Below, piece by piece: positions 26,193-33,064 of a DNA stretch of 42,809 nt; position 1 is the stretch's first letter, and every line of letters starts with the position of its first letter. The notes under the pieces were generated by a model that did not search any database, was not told the origin of the DNA, and saw only the letters and a program-made list of their open reading frames with translations. This DNA is from a virus. Location of the stretch: positions 1 through 42,809 of the IMG/VR virus record IMGVR_UViG_3300008216_000004; one strand, 5' to 3'. The position numbers were made by a program, and so were the translations under genes.

Positions 26193-26310
26193 TATTATTC
26201 CTTTTATTGTTTAGTTAGGTTATTCTTCTTTATCTTCTACTCTATATTTCTGAAGTATGTTCTATTTGTATTAGAATCCTATCAGAATATTATTAGAATC
26301 TTATTAAAGT

Positions 26311-26395
26311 AAGGGGGAGGAGCATACTCAGTACCCCAACCTTTCTGCTCCGTGAGTAAGGAAAGAAAGAATAATAAAACCTCACTCTCCCCCTT
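26311..26395. repeat. Nested and competing inverted repeats (possible structured leader)
   Basis: AAGGGGGAG at 26311-26319 is the exact complement of CTCCCCCTT at 26387-26395. Inside, GGAGCA (from 26319) pairs with TGCTCC (to 26351), and TACTCA with TGAGTA in an interleaved order, so the inner pairings compete; GTGAG/CTCAC is a third option. On the plus strand a T run follows at 26403-26408. On the minus strand this would be the leader of the early transcript. An attenuator-like switch is possible. Confidence 0.5.
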
Positions 26396-26588
26396 GAAAT
26401 TCTTTTTTGTCTTTTCTATTTTTCTGTCTCCTAGCTGGCTCCGTTGAGCCGATTGTGTCCGTTTGTCTGCCATCAAGTTCCCATAGAAAGGAATCCAAGT
26501 CAACTGGAATTTAAGATATTTGCATTAACAGAAGGAGTCCTGTTTGAGTCGATTAGATCAGCTAATCCTTCAGGGTTGTCATTTTTTC

Positions 26589-26624
26589 AAGACCGCACTC
26601 AAAAATCTGAAGACCGCACTCAAA
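26589..26624. repeat. 15-bp direct repeats with 21-bp period
   Basis: AAGACCGCACTCAAA occurs at 26589-26603 and 26610-26624, and a partial third copy (CGGCACTCG) follows at 26633-26641. The 21-bp period is two helical turns, as in iterons or operator arrays. Open frames across the repeats look like chance frames. Confidence 0.6.
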
Positions 26625-26701
26625 CTGTACTTCGGCACTCGCAACGCATCCGCACACGCCCACAGGCACACACGCAGGGAGCGTTCCGCTATACATAGGT
26701 G

Positions 26702-26760
26702 CTTGTTTATAACCCTCTGTTTCGAGGTCTTGTTTAGAAGCCTATTTAGAAGCTTGTTTA
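26702..26760. repeat. CTTGTTTA repeats
   Basis: CTTGTTTA occurs at 26702-26709, 26729-26736 and 26753-26760, with TTTAGAAG copies between them. Spacing is 27 and 24 bp. It continues the repeat-rich character of this divergent region. Confidence 0.5.
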
Positions 26761-26986
26761 TAGCTAATGAGATCCATTAGGGAATCTTCTCAAAAAAAAT
26801 TTCTAATCCCCTCCATTAGCTCATCTTCTAACTGCTAAATGTGAATAACTTTTTCTCGCCATTGGCTCTTTTATATGGAATAGATAAAAACCTATGGCAA
26901 TCTATGGAAATAAACAAAGAAAGAACCTTTTCGATAAATACCTATGTATAGATATATAGGACAATACAAACACCAAAAAAATAAGA

Positions 26987-28711
26987 ATGAATAAACCAAT
27001 CATAAACCTAGTATGGAATAGAGTTAACAAATTCTATTCTTTAATTCAGATGGTAAAGATGCTATTGCAAACTGCCATCCTATCTAATAAGTCAATACCT
27101 ACGTTTGGTAGCAATGGAATAGCTAATACTATAAATCCATTACCGCTAGCCACTACGGTTAGACAGTTAGTCTATAATCTCAATAGTCTGACAGGTCTAT
27201 TCGGTAGACAGGTCAAAATAGTTAATGAGATTGAAATGTTATCTATATTAGATAGAACCTCTACTAAGTGGAAGTTGTTTGATAATAATAACAATATACA
27301 ATGTACACATATTGACTTACATCGCTCTCCAACCAGATATATACATCTATTAGCAGATTCGCCATCTGCAAGGAAACATCTATATATGAAACAAGGAATC
27401 TTCCTGTTTTATGATGATACCTTGAAAGGTGAAGGATGTAACAATGGTGAACAGGTCTACATCTCTTTAATGAGAAGGATACCTACAGTAGATACAGGTT
27501 ATAGCAGTTCCATTGCATTACCTGCCATTTGCAATGCGGAAAGCGATTATAATGGAACTAGATTAGGAAACCTAATTGATGTAGTGAAAACTATTCCTAA
27601 TGGTGAATATAGGTGGAGAAAAGATTGTACACTAGTAGACCATATAGATGTATATGATTATCATCACGGCTGGATTAGTGCAGATGAATCTATCTACTGT
27701 AGGGATATACATGACTACGTTCATCAGGATAATGCTAACTATTGCGATATAGACGACAATTATTATTATGATACAGCTAGGATGCCACAATCCGATCCTA
27801 TTAGAAGATGGAATGCAGGTATTCCCCTAGATTCAAAATTCCTATGTTTAAAAAAGAAGAGGAATATAGGTCTAGAAGAGTTTACAGCCACATCTAATCC
27901 ATTGAGCCATAGATTGTATGTATTAGAGATCGAATCCATGTTTGATAGCAATGCAGACAGAACAGAGTTTGTTCACGCAATGAATAACTCTTCAATTAAT
28001 GCGTACTGTAAACAAGATGGTAGTTTATCAGATAGTAGAGGATGCGAAGTTGCAACTGCACCCTACAATTTTGAAGCATCTAAAAAAATAGCTGTAGACG
28101 TTCTTTCTATAATACATAGATACAATGGTAAATGCTATGTGCAAGGGACAGGTCTACACATTCATCCTAATAAGAATGTGACTAGATTAGAGTTTTCCAA
28201 GATAGCGCAAATAGTATGTAGAGAGAATAGAGAGTACTGTCTGCAATTAGGAGAACGTCAAATATCATATAGCTGTCTGGAATTCACTAATGATAATAGG
28301 CTAGTAGACAGACATAACTATCCAAATAGATATGATGCTTGGAATGTTAGAACACATTCTTACGAGAATAGAATGTTTGGTGGAACAGATACGAATGCGG
28401 GAATCATTAAAGCTATAGAGACAGTAGAGTCTATGTGTGCATGGTCTAGGGAAACACCTATAATAGATATAATGTGTTATGGTAAAGAAGGAGGATTTGA
28501 TACCATACGTCACCCTAATCCTCATAAAGCATTAGAATCATGGGAAAGGTATGTGTCTAATCATATGGAGGTCTATCCAAACCTGTATGCATTCCTAGCA
28601 ACTAATAAGATGTTAAAGGAAGACCATGTAGGAAGAAATAACATCCTACCAAGTAAACCAAGCAGGAAACTATTCTTAAAGAAGCATATCCCAATCTTGA
28701 ACCTAGCATAA
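26987..28711 (+). CDS. Amidoligase-type COOH-NH2 ligase with long N-terminal extension
   Basis: A 574-residue protein. Residues about 309-490 match the amidoligase (Amidoligase_2, glutamine-synthetase-like) family: YVLEIES (E314, E316), KQDGSLSDSRGCEVAT (D344, E354), VQGTGLHIHPNK (H391, H393) and SYENRMFGGTDTN (E460, R462). Members are predicted to use ATP to form amide bonds, usually with glutamate or peptides. Residues 1-300 have no recognised family; a Cys/His/Asp-rich stretch (about 222-262, with YCRDIHDYVHQD and YCDIDDNYYYD) may bind metal. It is on the opposite strand to almost all other genes, AT- and CTAG-rich, and 20 nt ahead of a class II amidotransferase. The ribosome site at ATG 26987 is weak, so an internal start (Met23 or Met26) is possible. 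Confidence 0.85.
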   Translation: MNKPIINLVWNRVNKFYSLIQMVKMLLQTAILSNKSIPTFGSNGIANTINPLPLATTVRQLVYNLNSLTGLFGRQVKIVNEIEMLSILDRTSTKWKLFDNNNNIQCTHIDLHRSPTRYIHLLADSPSARKHLYMKQGIFLFYDDTLKGEGCNNGEQVYISLMRRIPTVDTGYSSSIALPAICNAESDYNGTRLGNLIDVVKTIPNGEYRWRKDCTLVDHIDVYDYHHGWISADESIYCRDIHDYVHQDNANYCDIDDNYYYDTARMPQSDPIRRWNAGIPLDSKFLCLKKKRNIGLEEFTATSNPLSHRLYVLEIESMFDSNADRTEFVHAMNNSSINAYCKQDGSLSDSRGCEVATAPYNFEASKKIAVDVLSIIHRYNGKCYVQGTGLHIHPNKNVTRLEFSKIAQIVCRENREYCLQLGERQISYSCLEFTNDNRLVDRHNYPNRYDAWNVRTHSYENRMFGGTDTNAGIIKAIETVESMCAWSRETPIIDIMCYGKEGGFDTIRHPNPHKALESWERYVSNHMEVYPNLYAFLATNKMLKEDHVGRNNILPSKPSRKLFLKKHIPILNLA

Positions 28712-28731
28712 ATAAAGGAGAATAAATTATA

Positions 28732-29619
28732 ATGTGTGTAATAATATACGAGAAAAGAAATAACGATAAGATAAACCTATCTGAATTGAAGACAGGTTTT
28801 GAAAATAATCCAGATGGAGCAGGTTACTGCATAAAGAAGGAAGATGGCACATTGGAAATAAAGAAAGGTTTCATGGACTTTAAAAGTTTCATGGCATCCT
28901 ATGGTAATGAAGACCATCGTAATGAAAAGTTAATCCACTTCCGAATCAGTACTAGCGGATTAGTCAATATGTCTAATTGTCATCCTTTCTATTGTGATAA
29001 TGGTAGGAAGATGGCCCTAGCACATAATGGCATCCTTCCTGTAGGGTTTCCTAGGTCTGCAAAGAAGTCAGATACAAGGAAGCTTGCAACGTCTATAATG
29101 CCTTCCTTAATAAACAAGCTAGGTAATACAAGCGTTAGATTCCTATTGAAACAAGCTATAGGTACTAACAACAAACTAGTGATAATGAAACAAGGTAAAG
29201 AGAATGAAACCTATATCGTAAATAAAGACCAAGGGACAACGATTGACGGTGTGTGGTTCTCTAATACTACCTGTCATGCCGCTAGGTATGTATATAATCC
29301 TGCTTATAATACCTACCAATCAGGAACATATAGAACCCTCTGGCCCGAAACCAAACAAACTAGAAAGGTAGAAAAGAAAGAGAAGAAGAATAATCCGGCT
29401 ATAGAAGTAGATGAAATAGAGTTAGATCATCTGCATTTATTAGATGTAGATAAAAAGACCTACTACACACAACATCAGCTAAATATGATATACCTAGATT
29501 ATCCTGAATGTGTAAGTATGGATTGCTACGAGATGGAAGATTATCTAAATAAGTCTGACCCTATCAGGTTTAACTATAATGATCATGGAAGAATGGAAAT
29601 AGGAGAACGATGCTTTTAA
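28732..29619 (+). CDS. Stand-alone class II glutamine amidotransferase (Ntn hydrolase)
   Basis: A 295-residue protein starting Met-Cys, so Cys2 becomes the N-terminal nucleophile after Met removal. Class II signatures are complete: NPDGAGY (26-32), HFRISTSG (69-76), NCHPF (82-86) and LAHNG (96-100). The family releases ammonia from glutamine, or acts on gamma-glutamyl amides. No synthetase domain is attached; residues about 210-295 form a charged extension with no known family. AAAGGAGAA lies 8 nt before the ATG and the gene follows the amidoligase by 20 nt, so the two act together. The same pairing is known for other phage amidoligase operons. Confidence 0.88.
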   Translation: MCVIIYEKRNNDKINLSELKTGFENNPDGAGYCIKKEDGTLEIKKGFMDFKSFMASYGNEDHRNEKLIHFRISTSGLVNMSNCHPFYCDNGRKMALAHNGILPVGFPRSAKKSDTRKLATSIMPSLINKLGNTSVRFLLKQAIGTNNKLVIMKQGKENETYIVNKDQGTTIDGVWFSNTTCHAARYVYNPAYNTYQSGTYRTLWPETKQTRKVEKKEKKNNPAIEVDEIELDHLHLLDVDKKTYYTQHQLNMIYLDYPECVSMDCYEMEDYLNKSDPIRFNYNDHGRMEIGERCF

Positions 29620-29704
29620 AGAGCAGACGTTTCTAAAGTGGATAGTTGAAAGAATAATTGAAATAGCTTTTGTAGTTTGGTTATTCTGGATAACAAGAAG
29701 ATAG
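29585..29704 (+). pseudogene. Amber-interrupted small membrane ORF
   Basis: ATG at 29585 starts MEEWK, is closed by TAG at 29600-29602, and the same frame then continues for 33 codons to TAG at 29702-29704. The continuation includes FLKWIVERIIEIAFVVWLFW, a plausible transmembrane helix followed by ITRR. It overlaps the amidotransferase 3' end by 35 nt. Either it is a broken gene, or it is translated from a rare start, or the amber is read through. TAG serves as a normal stop elsewhere, for example in the capsid gene. Confidence 0.35.
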
Positions 29705-29719
29705 AAAGGAAAAGAAAGA

Positions 29720-29875
29720 ATGAATCTTAATCTGTTAAAGCAAACTTGTTATAACTACAAACTGCCATTATGGAAAAGAATAGTTATAATGATAGTGTTT
29801 TGCAATGTGTTCAATAAAACAGATATAGCTAGTAAGGTTCTTTGGAAGATCGCACCAAACAGCTTGTCAGGTTAA
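29720..29875 (+). CDS. 51-residue unknown protein, last gene of the plus-strand cassette
   Basis: ATG at 29720 follows a purine-rich ribosome site (GGAAAAGAAAGA) and runs to TAA at 29873-29875. The product has a hydrophobic middle, WKRIVIMIVFCNVF (residues 18-31), with Lys on both sides, so it may be a membrane peptide. It ends 23 nt before the cassette terminator. No family recognised. Confidence 0.55.
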   Translation: MNLNLLKQTCYNYKLPLWKRIVIMIVFCNVFNKTDIASKVLWKIAPNSLSG

Positions 29876-29898
29876 AAGCATATAGAAGCAAACATAAA

Positions 29899-29939
29899 GG
29901 GAGTCTAGGTCTTAGATAGGTCTAGGCTCCTTTTTTTTT
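29899..29939 (+). terminator. Intrinsic terminator of the plus-strand cassette
   Basis: GGGAGTCTAGG pairs with TCTAGGCTCC through a short loop and the stem is followed by nine T (29931-29939). It ends the amidoligase-amidotransferase transcript, showing that the cassette is an independent unit. Confidence 0.85.
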
Positions 29940-30285
29940 GTGCAATGGTCTTGAAATGCCTTACACATAGGTAGAAATCCTTTCCTGATGGTCTAGAAGC
30001 CACAAAACCCTATCAAATAAGCTTTCCAATGGTTCAACCTATCCATTCTATCAAAAGAACCTTGCAAGATGCCTTATCGTTGGAATTTGGGCCTTCCCCT
30101 AATGCGTCCATGCATATTAAAAAGACAGGCCTGCGCTTTATAAAGTTATATGCGCGTAGGTTCAGGTTTCCCTTGTTTATAGCTTATATAGAACCTTAAA
30201 AGGAATAAGATGGAATCCGATAGGATGCTGTTTATAACTGCACATTAGCCGATCTAATAGGATTAAAAACATTGCATCTCTAATT

Positions 30286-30332
30286 GAGACAGGTTTCGCA
30301 ATTTATATCGGCATAGTTCATGAACCTGTCTC
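30286..30332. repeat. 10-bp perfect inverted repeat with 27-nt loop
   Basis: GAGACAGGTT at 30286-30295 and AACCTGTCTC at 30323-30332 are exact complements. The right arm is followed by TTTATTTATAGGGA. It could be a stem in RNA or a protein-binding palindrome near a promoter; the T-rich tract after it is too broken for a typical terminator. Confidence 0.6.
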
Positions 30333-30335
30333 TTT

Positions 30336-30428
30336 ATTTATAGGGATGTATCGACCCTTATTTGCATATAAAAAGGGAAAAGGTTTCGGCCTTATATATA
30401 AATAAAAAACTGGCTCAATTTATAGGGA
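30336..30428 (+). promoter_or_regulatory. Two ATTTATAGGGA sites, possible phage RNA polymerase promoters
   Basis: ATTTATAGGGA occurs at 30336-30346 and 30418-30428, 82 bp apart. The second reads TATAGGGAG, the same as the start-site part of the T7 promoter, and is preceded by GGCTCA. Upstream halves agree only partly. Both point right, towards the antisense strand of the nuclease and terminase genes. Use as promoters or origins is a hypothesis. Confidence 0.35.
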
Positions 30429-30501
30429 GGCACGGGGGGAATTTTGCCAACCGACCACATAGCGTAACCCCCTTAAACTTTTCCGTCAAAAATCCCAGAG
30501 A

Positions 30502-30912
30502 TCACTCTAAAAATATATCCCAATTATTCCGATACGGTTCCCATTGGCTTTTACTATCCTTGGAAGGGAAGAAGACAAAGCTTTGCCTACCGATAGCACG
30601 GGTCATGGGGAGCAGATACCAAGTATTCTTTGGAGCGATATAGCAAGCCAGCACATCAACTTCCTTTGCTGTAGCATCTTCTTTAGCGGCGTGCATGATA
30701 CACTTATATTTGGTGGTTCTACCAAGGTCTACATCACTTCTTTTACTGGTTCCCTTTACTTGTACCCTGAAAGACTTGCCAACTTGATTTAGGACAATGG
30801 CATCGACCAGACTATAATCGCCTTCGGGGTTAAAGACATCAAACCCTTGTTTAAGTGCATCCATTCTGAACTGCACTTCATATATGGTTCCCATCTTCTT
30901 ATGGTTCTCCAT
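30502..30912 (-). CDS. PD-(D/E)XK nuclease-like protein (PDDEXK_5 / intron-endonuclease-type fold)
   Basis: A 136-residue protein with GTIYEVQFRMDALKQGFDVFNPEGD (E12, D32), LVDAIVL (D37) and FRVQVKGTSKR (Q51, K53), the layout of the small PD-(D/E)XK family in which the last acidic residue is Gln. VDVLACYIAPKNTWYLLP follows, also typical. It may cut host or competing DNA or act in recombination. The gene stands alone just after the late terminator, behind an imperfect palindrome (GTAGT-ACTAC, 30918-30935 region), so it needs its own promoter. ATG 30912 lacks a ribosome site; Met7 at 30894 is an alternative. Confidence 0.75.
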   Translation of the reverse strand: MENHKKMGTIYEVQFRMDALKQGFDVFNPEGDYSLVDAIVLNQVGKSFRVQVKGTSKRSDVDLGRTTKYKCIMHAAKEDATAKEVDVLACYIAPKNTWYLLPMTRAIGRQSFVFFPSKDSKSQWEPYRNNWDIFLE

Positions 30913-30951
30913 GACAGTAGTGTGTATATACTACGATTGAAATAAGTAAAG

Positions 30952-30997
30952 AAAAAGCCCCCCTCCAGACGGGCAATCGGGTATCTGGAGAGGGGTG
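30952..30997 (-). terminator. Strong intrinsic terminator after the large terminase gene
   Basis: The 12-nt arms 30958-30969 and 30984-30995 match at 11 of 12 positions, with a 14-nt loop, and on the minus strand the stem is followed by CTTTTTC. It ends the late transcript 27 nt after the terminase stop. Confidence 0.9.
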
Positions 30998-31023
30998 GAC
31001 AATATCAGACAACTAGGAAAAGT

Positions 31024-32682
31024 TTAGAACCAGACAGGAACTTTTTGTTTTGTTCCAAAGCAGTTCTCCATGAACTTGTTTAATTCTTTGTCTAAAAGAT
31101 CAGATTTTCGTTCAATCATGGATTGGTCTGCATCTTGATTCATTTGTTCAACCCAATATGCAACAGCCATAGCCAATGCGTCTAGTCTGTCATCATGTAT
31201 TAGGGAACCTCTGTCTCTGGTAATGCGTGAAAGTTGATAGAAGAGCATATACTTGAGTTGTTTTTCAGCGGTATATTTCTGTGCTGTACTGAAGTCCTGC
31301 TCTATAACCTTTGGGTCTATGATAAGCTTATGTTGATTCAGTACAGGTTCAAGAGTATCTATGATTCTTCTTTCCTTTTGTACGGAAGACCTGACTTCTT
31401 CTACTGTAACTGGGTATGTCTTGGTAAGGAAAGGTTTCAAGAGTTCCATAAACATACCATCCCCGAAATTTGATTCTATAAGGATAAGGTTTACAGAGTT
31501 TCGTTTGGCAGTATTGACAAGTTTCTGTAAAGTTTCCTCTGAATATCCCCCCTGTATCCCCCCAGCTTCTGGAACAAAGAGTTGTCCATTAAGCATTTTG
31601 ACTACTGCAAATCCAGTTTCATCCTGTCCTCTACCAGCAGGGTCTATGGACATGACTGAACCAGTAAATTTTACATGATCACCTTCAACAGAGAAGGGTC
31701 TATAAAATCTGTCACCATTAAATCCAACACATGGAAGTTCTGAATAGGATGAATCTGGATGTGAACACCAGACCAGTTTTTCAGGGGCTAGTTCATCATC
31801 AATTGGATGCACAACAAGCTCTGGAATCTTGAGCGGATACCGCTCCATGTCTGACATTGAGGTGTCCAACATGAACTGTAAATTGAATCCAGATTTTCCA
31901 TAGGAAGCCTCTCGTTCTGCCAAATCCACCTCATCAAAACGCCTTGGATCAACAGGTTCCAACTCCTCAATTTCCCCTTCTTCAAGCCTAGTAGCGACAA
32001 GTGGAGCAAGCCTTCCATTATATCCAAGAATTTTATTTTTGGTAGGGTATCTGGCAGGCCAAATCCTTATATTATACCCTCTTTCTGGAAGTTCATTATA
32101 GATGGACATTTCAGTTTGGGGAGTACCCAGATACACAATGTCTCCATCAGGGGATAGAACAGCATCAAATTCCTTTATGGTTTCAGAGAGTCTATCCCTC
32201 ATGGTTTGGGTCATGGAATTATTGGCAGATTCTATATCATCAGCAATAATGAGGTTGGCTCTTGAACCAGTTAATTGTCCTGTGATACCCACGGATTTAA
32301 CAGAAGGTGCATGGGCAGGTTGTGTTGGGCCTACATCAAAACTTATCTTTGACTGTCTTTGATCCTCACTTGGTTTGAGATGTCTCAACACAGGCATATC
32401 ATTGATAAGCCTCTGTACAAAGGTTGAGAAATCATCAGCCCTGATCTTGGAAGCTGATACAACCAGAATCTTTATATCTGGATCAAGGAGTAATTGATGA
32501 CAGGCATAAGCGGAGGTAATGAAGCTTTTCCCAACTCCACGGAAGGCTTGAACCATCCTTCGTTTCTCCCCGAATTGGACATAATTCGCTATGTCATACT
32601 GTACTGGGGTGGGTTCTGGTAGTCCTATATGTTCCCAGCAGATATATAGGAAGTTCCTGAAATCATTCAGTCTGTCATCCAT
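31024..32682 (-). CDS. terL: Terminase large subunit (gp19-like)
   Basis: A 552-residue protein from ATG 32682, which follows AGGAAG and overlaps the small-subunit stop as ATGGATGA; the frame is open 7 codons further. The ATPase shows Walker A QAFRGVGKSF and Walker B NLIIADDIES. The nuclease domain has SIDPAGRGQDETGFAVV, LILIESNFGDGMF and DDRLDALAMAVAYW. It packages and cuts concatemeric DNA at the portal. As in T7 it is the last late gene. T7-type terminases go with direct terminal repeats, so the packaged genome probably has such ends that the assembly has collapsed. Confidence 0.95.
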   Translation of the reverse strand: MDDRLNDFRNFLYICWEHIGLPEPTPVQYDIANYVQFGEKRRMVQAFRGVGKSFITSAYACHQLLLDPDIKILVVSASKIRADDFSTFVQRLINDMPVLRHLKPSEDQRQSKISFDVGPTQPAHAPSVKSVGITGQLTGSRANLIIADDIESANNSMTQTMRDRLSETIKEFDAVLSPDGDIVYLGTPQTEMSIYNELPERGYNIRIWPARYPTKNKILGYNGRLAPLVATRLEEGEIEELEPVDPRRFDEVDLAEREASYGKSGFNLQFMLDTSMSDMERYPLKIPELVVHPIDDELAPEKLVWCSHPDSSYSELPCVGFNGDRFYRPFSVEGDHVKFTGSVMSIDPAGRGQDETGFAVVKMLNGQLFVPEAGGIQGGYSEETLQKLVNTAKRNSVNLILIESNFGDGMFMELLKPFLTKTYPVTVEEVRSSVQKERRIIDTLEPVLNQHKLIIDPKVIEQDFSTAQKYTAEKQLKYMLFYQLSRITRDRGSLIHDDRLDALAMAVAYWVEQMNQDADQSMIERKSDLLDKELNKFMENCFGTKQKVPVWF

Positions 32683-32908
32683 TAGCCGCTTCCTGCTGTC
32701 CATCGAATGGTAACAGGTTTGGAACTGGAGCCGTTTCCTTCAACTGCAATCCCAATTCAACACCATTCCTATGATACAGGTCTGCCAGCACCCGCATTTC
32801 AGCAGGGGAGATGGATTCATCGTCAACCTTGGCTTCAAGGAGAGCGATTAGTTTTTCCAAGCCATTAGTTTCAGTCTTCTTTTCTGTCTTCTTTTCTGTC
32901 TTTGCCAT
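32675..32908 (-). CDS. terS: Terminase small subunit (gp18-like)
   Basis: A 77-residue protein, near the 89 of T7 gp18, with a Lys/Thr repeat start (EKKTEKKTE) and ISPAEMRVLADLYHRNGVELGL, comparable to the small terminase helix of T7-like phages. Position directly before the large subunit and the ATGGATGA overlap support the call; sequence similarity is modest. Confidence 0.75.
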   Translation of the reverse strand: MAKTEKKTEKKTETNGLEKLIALLEAKVDDESISPAEMRVLADLYHRNGVELGLQLKETAPVPNLLPFDGQQEAANG

Positions 32909-33056
32909 TATCTTCTTTCAATAGACGTTGTAGTTTACAGAACAAATATATCAGGGTTGTGAGGCCAACGCAAATGCCTACTATTTCATTTACTGAACCA
33001 AGACCAAAAGTGGCTATGGTTCCCCCTGTGCCTACGTATGGAGTTGTGTCTGACAT
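32871..33056 (-). CDS. Holin-like small membrane protein (gp17.5 position)
   Basis: A 61-residue protein from ATG 33056; a longer frame uses a TTG inside the tail fibre end. It has a Gly-rich hydrophobic helix (VNEIVGICVGLTTLIYLFCK) and a repeated, strongly charged tail GKDRKEDRKED. It lies between tail fibre and small terminase, exactly where T7 has its class II holin gene 17.5, so pore formation for lysis is the likely role. It overlaps the small terminase gene by 38 nt. Confidence 0.7.
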   Translation of the reverse strand: MSDTTPYVGTGGTIATFGLGSVNEIVGICVGLTTLIYLFCKLQRLLKEDNGKDRKEDRKED

Positions 33057-33064
33057 TATACAAA

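Larger units (their letters stand above)
26193..26986. promoter_or_regulatory. 0.8-kb divergent non-coding region between early block and plus-strand cassette
   Basis: No convincing gene is seen. Minus-strand early genes leave to the left and the plus-strand amidoligase cassette leaves to the right, so promoters for both should lie here. Contents: imperfect copies of TATTAGAATC near 26270-26300; an inverted-repeat block at 26311-26395; a hairpin GGCTC-CGTT-GAGCC at 26437-26450; 15-bp direct repeats at 26589-26624; three CTTGTTTA copies at 26702-26760; an 8-bp inverted repeat AGCTAATG/CATTAGCT at 26762-26769 and 26814-26821; and an AT-rich stretch up to the amidoligase start. No sigma-70 or T7-type promoter can be assigned with confidence. 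Confidence 0.6.
29940..30501. other. Non-coding region between converging units; candidate genome-end or origin region
   Basis: About 560 bp without a supported gene. It contains a 10-bp perfect inverted repeat (30286-30332), two copies of ATTTATAGGGA, several TTTATA motifs, a CCCTT/AAGGG hairpin near 30355-30380 and a G6 run near 30434-30439. In T7-like genomes the DNA ends lie between the terminase gene and the early genes. In this circular assembly that interval is 26.2-31.0 kb, so the physical ends could fall here; sequence alone does not show where. Confidence 0.5.

Noticed and set aside
26282-26503. Minus-strand 73-codon ORF in the divergent region
   Set aside because: It runs through the inverted-repeat block and ends in low-complexity residues; the start has no good ribosome site. 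A real short early gene is not excluded but not supported.
26444-26780. Plus-strand ORFs with repeated FKTALK and LFRS motifs
   Set aside because: The motifs come from the DNA direct repeats; frames overlap each other and have no ribosome site.
29600-29602. Genome-wide amber recoding
   Set aside because: TAG ends the capsid, scaffold and other genes at the lengths expected for their families, so TAG is a normal stop.
30362-30643. Plus-strand 93-codon ORF
   Set aside because: It is antisense to the PD-(D/E)XK gene over half its length, has no ribosome site, and the translation has no family character.
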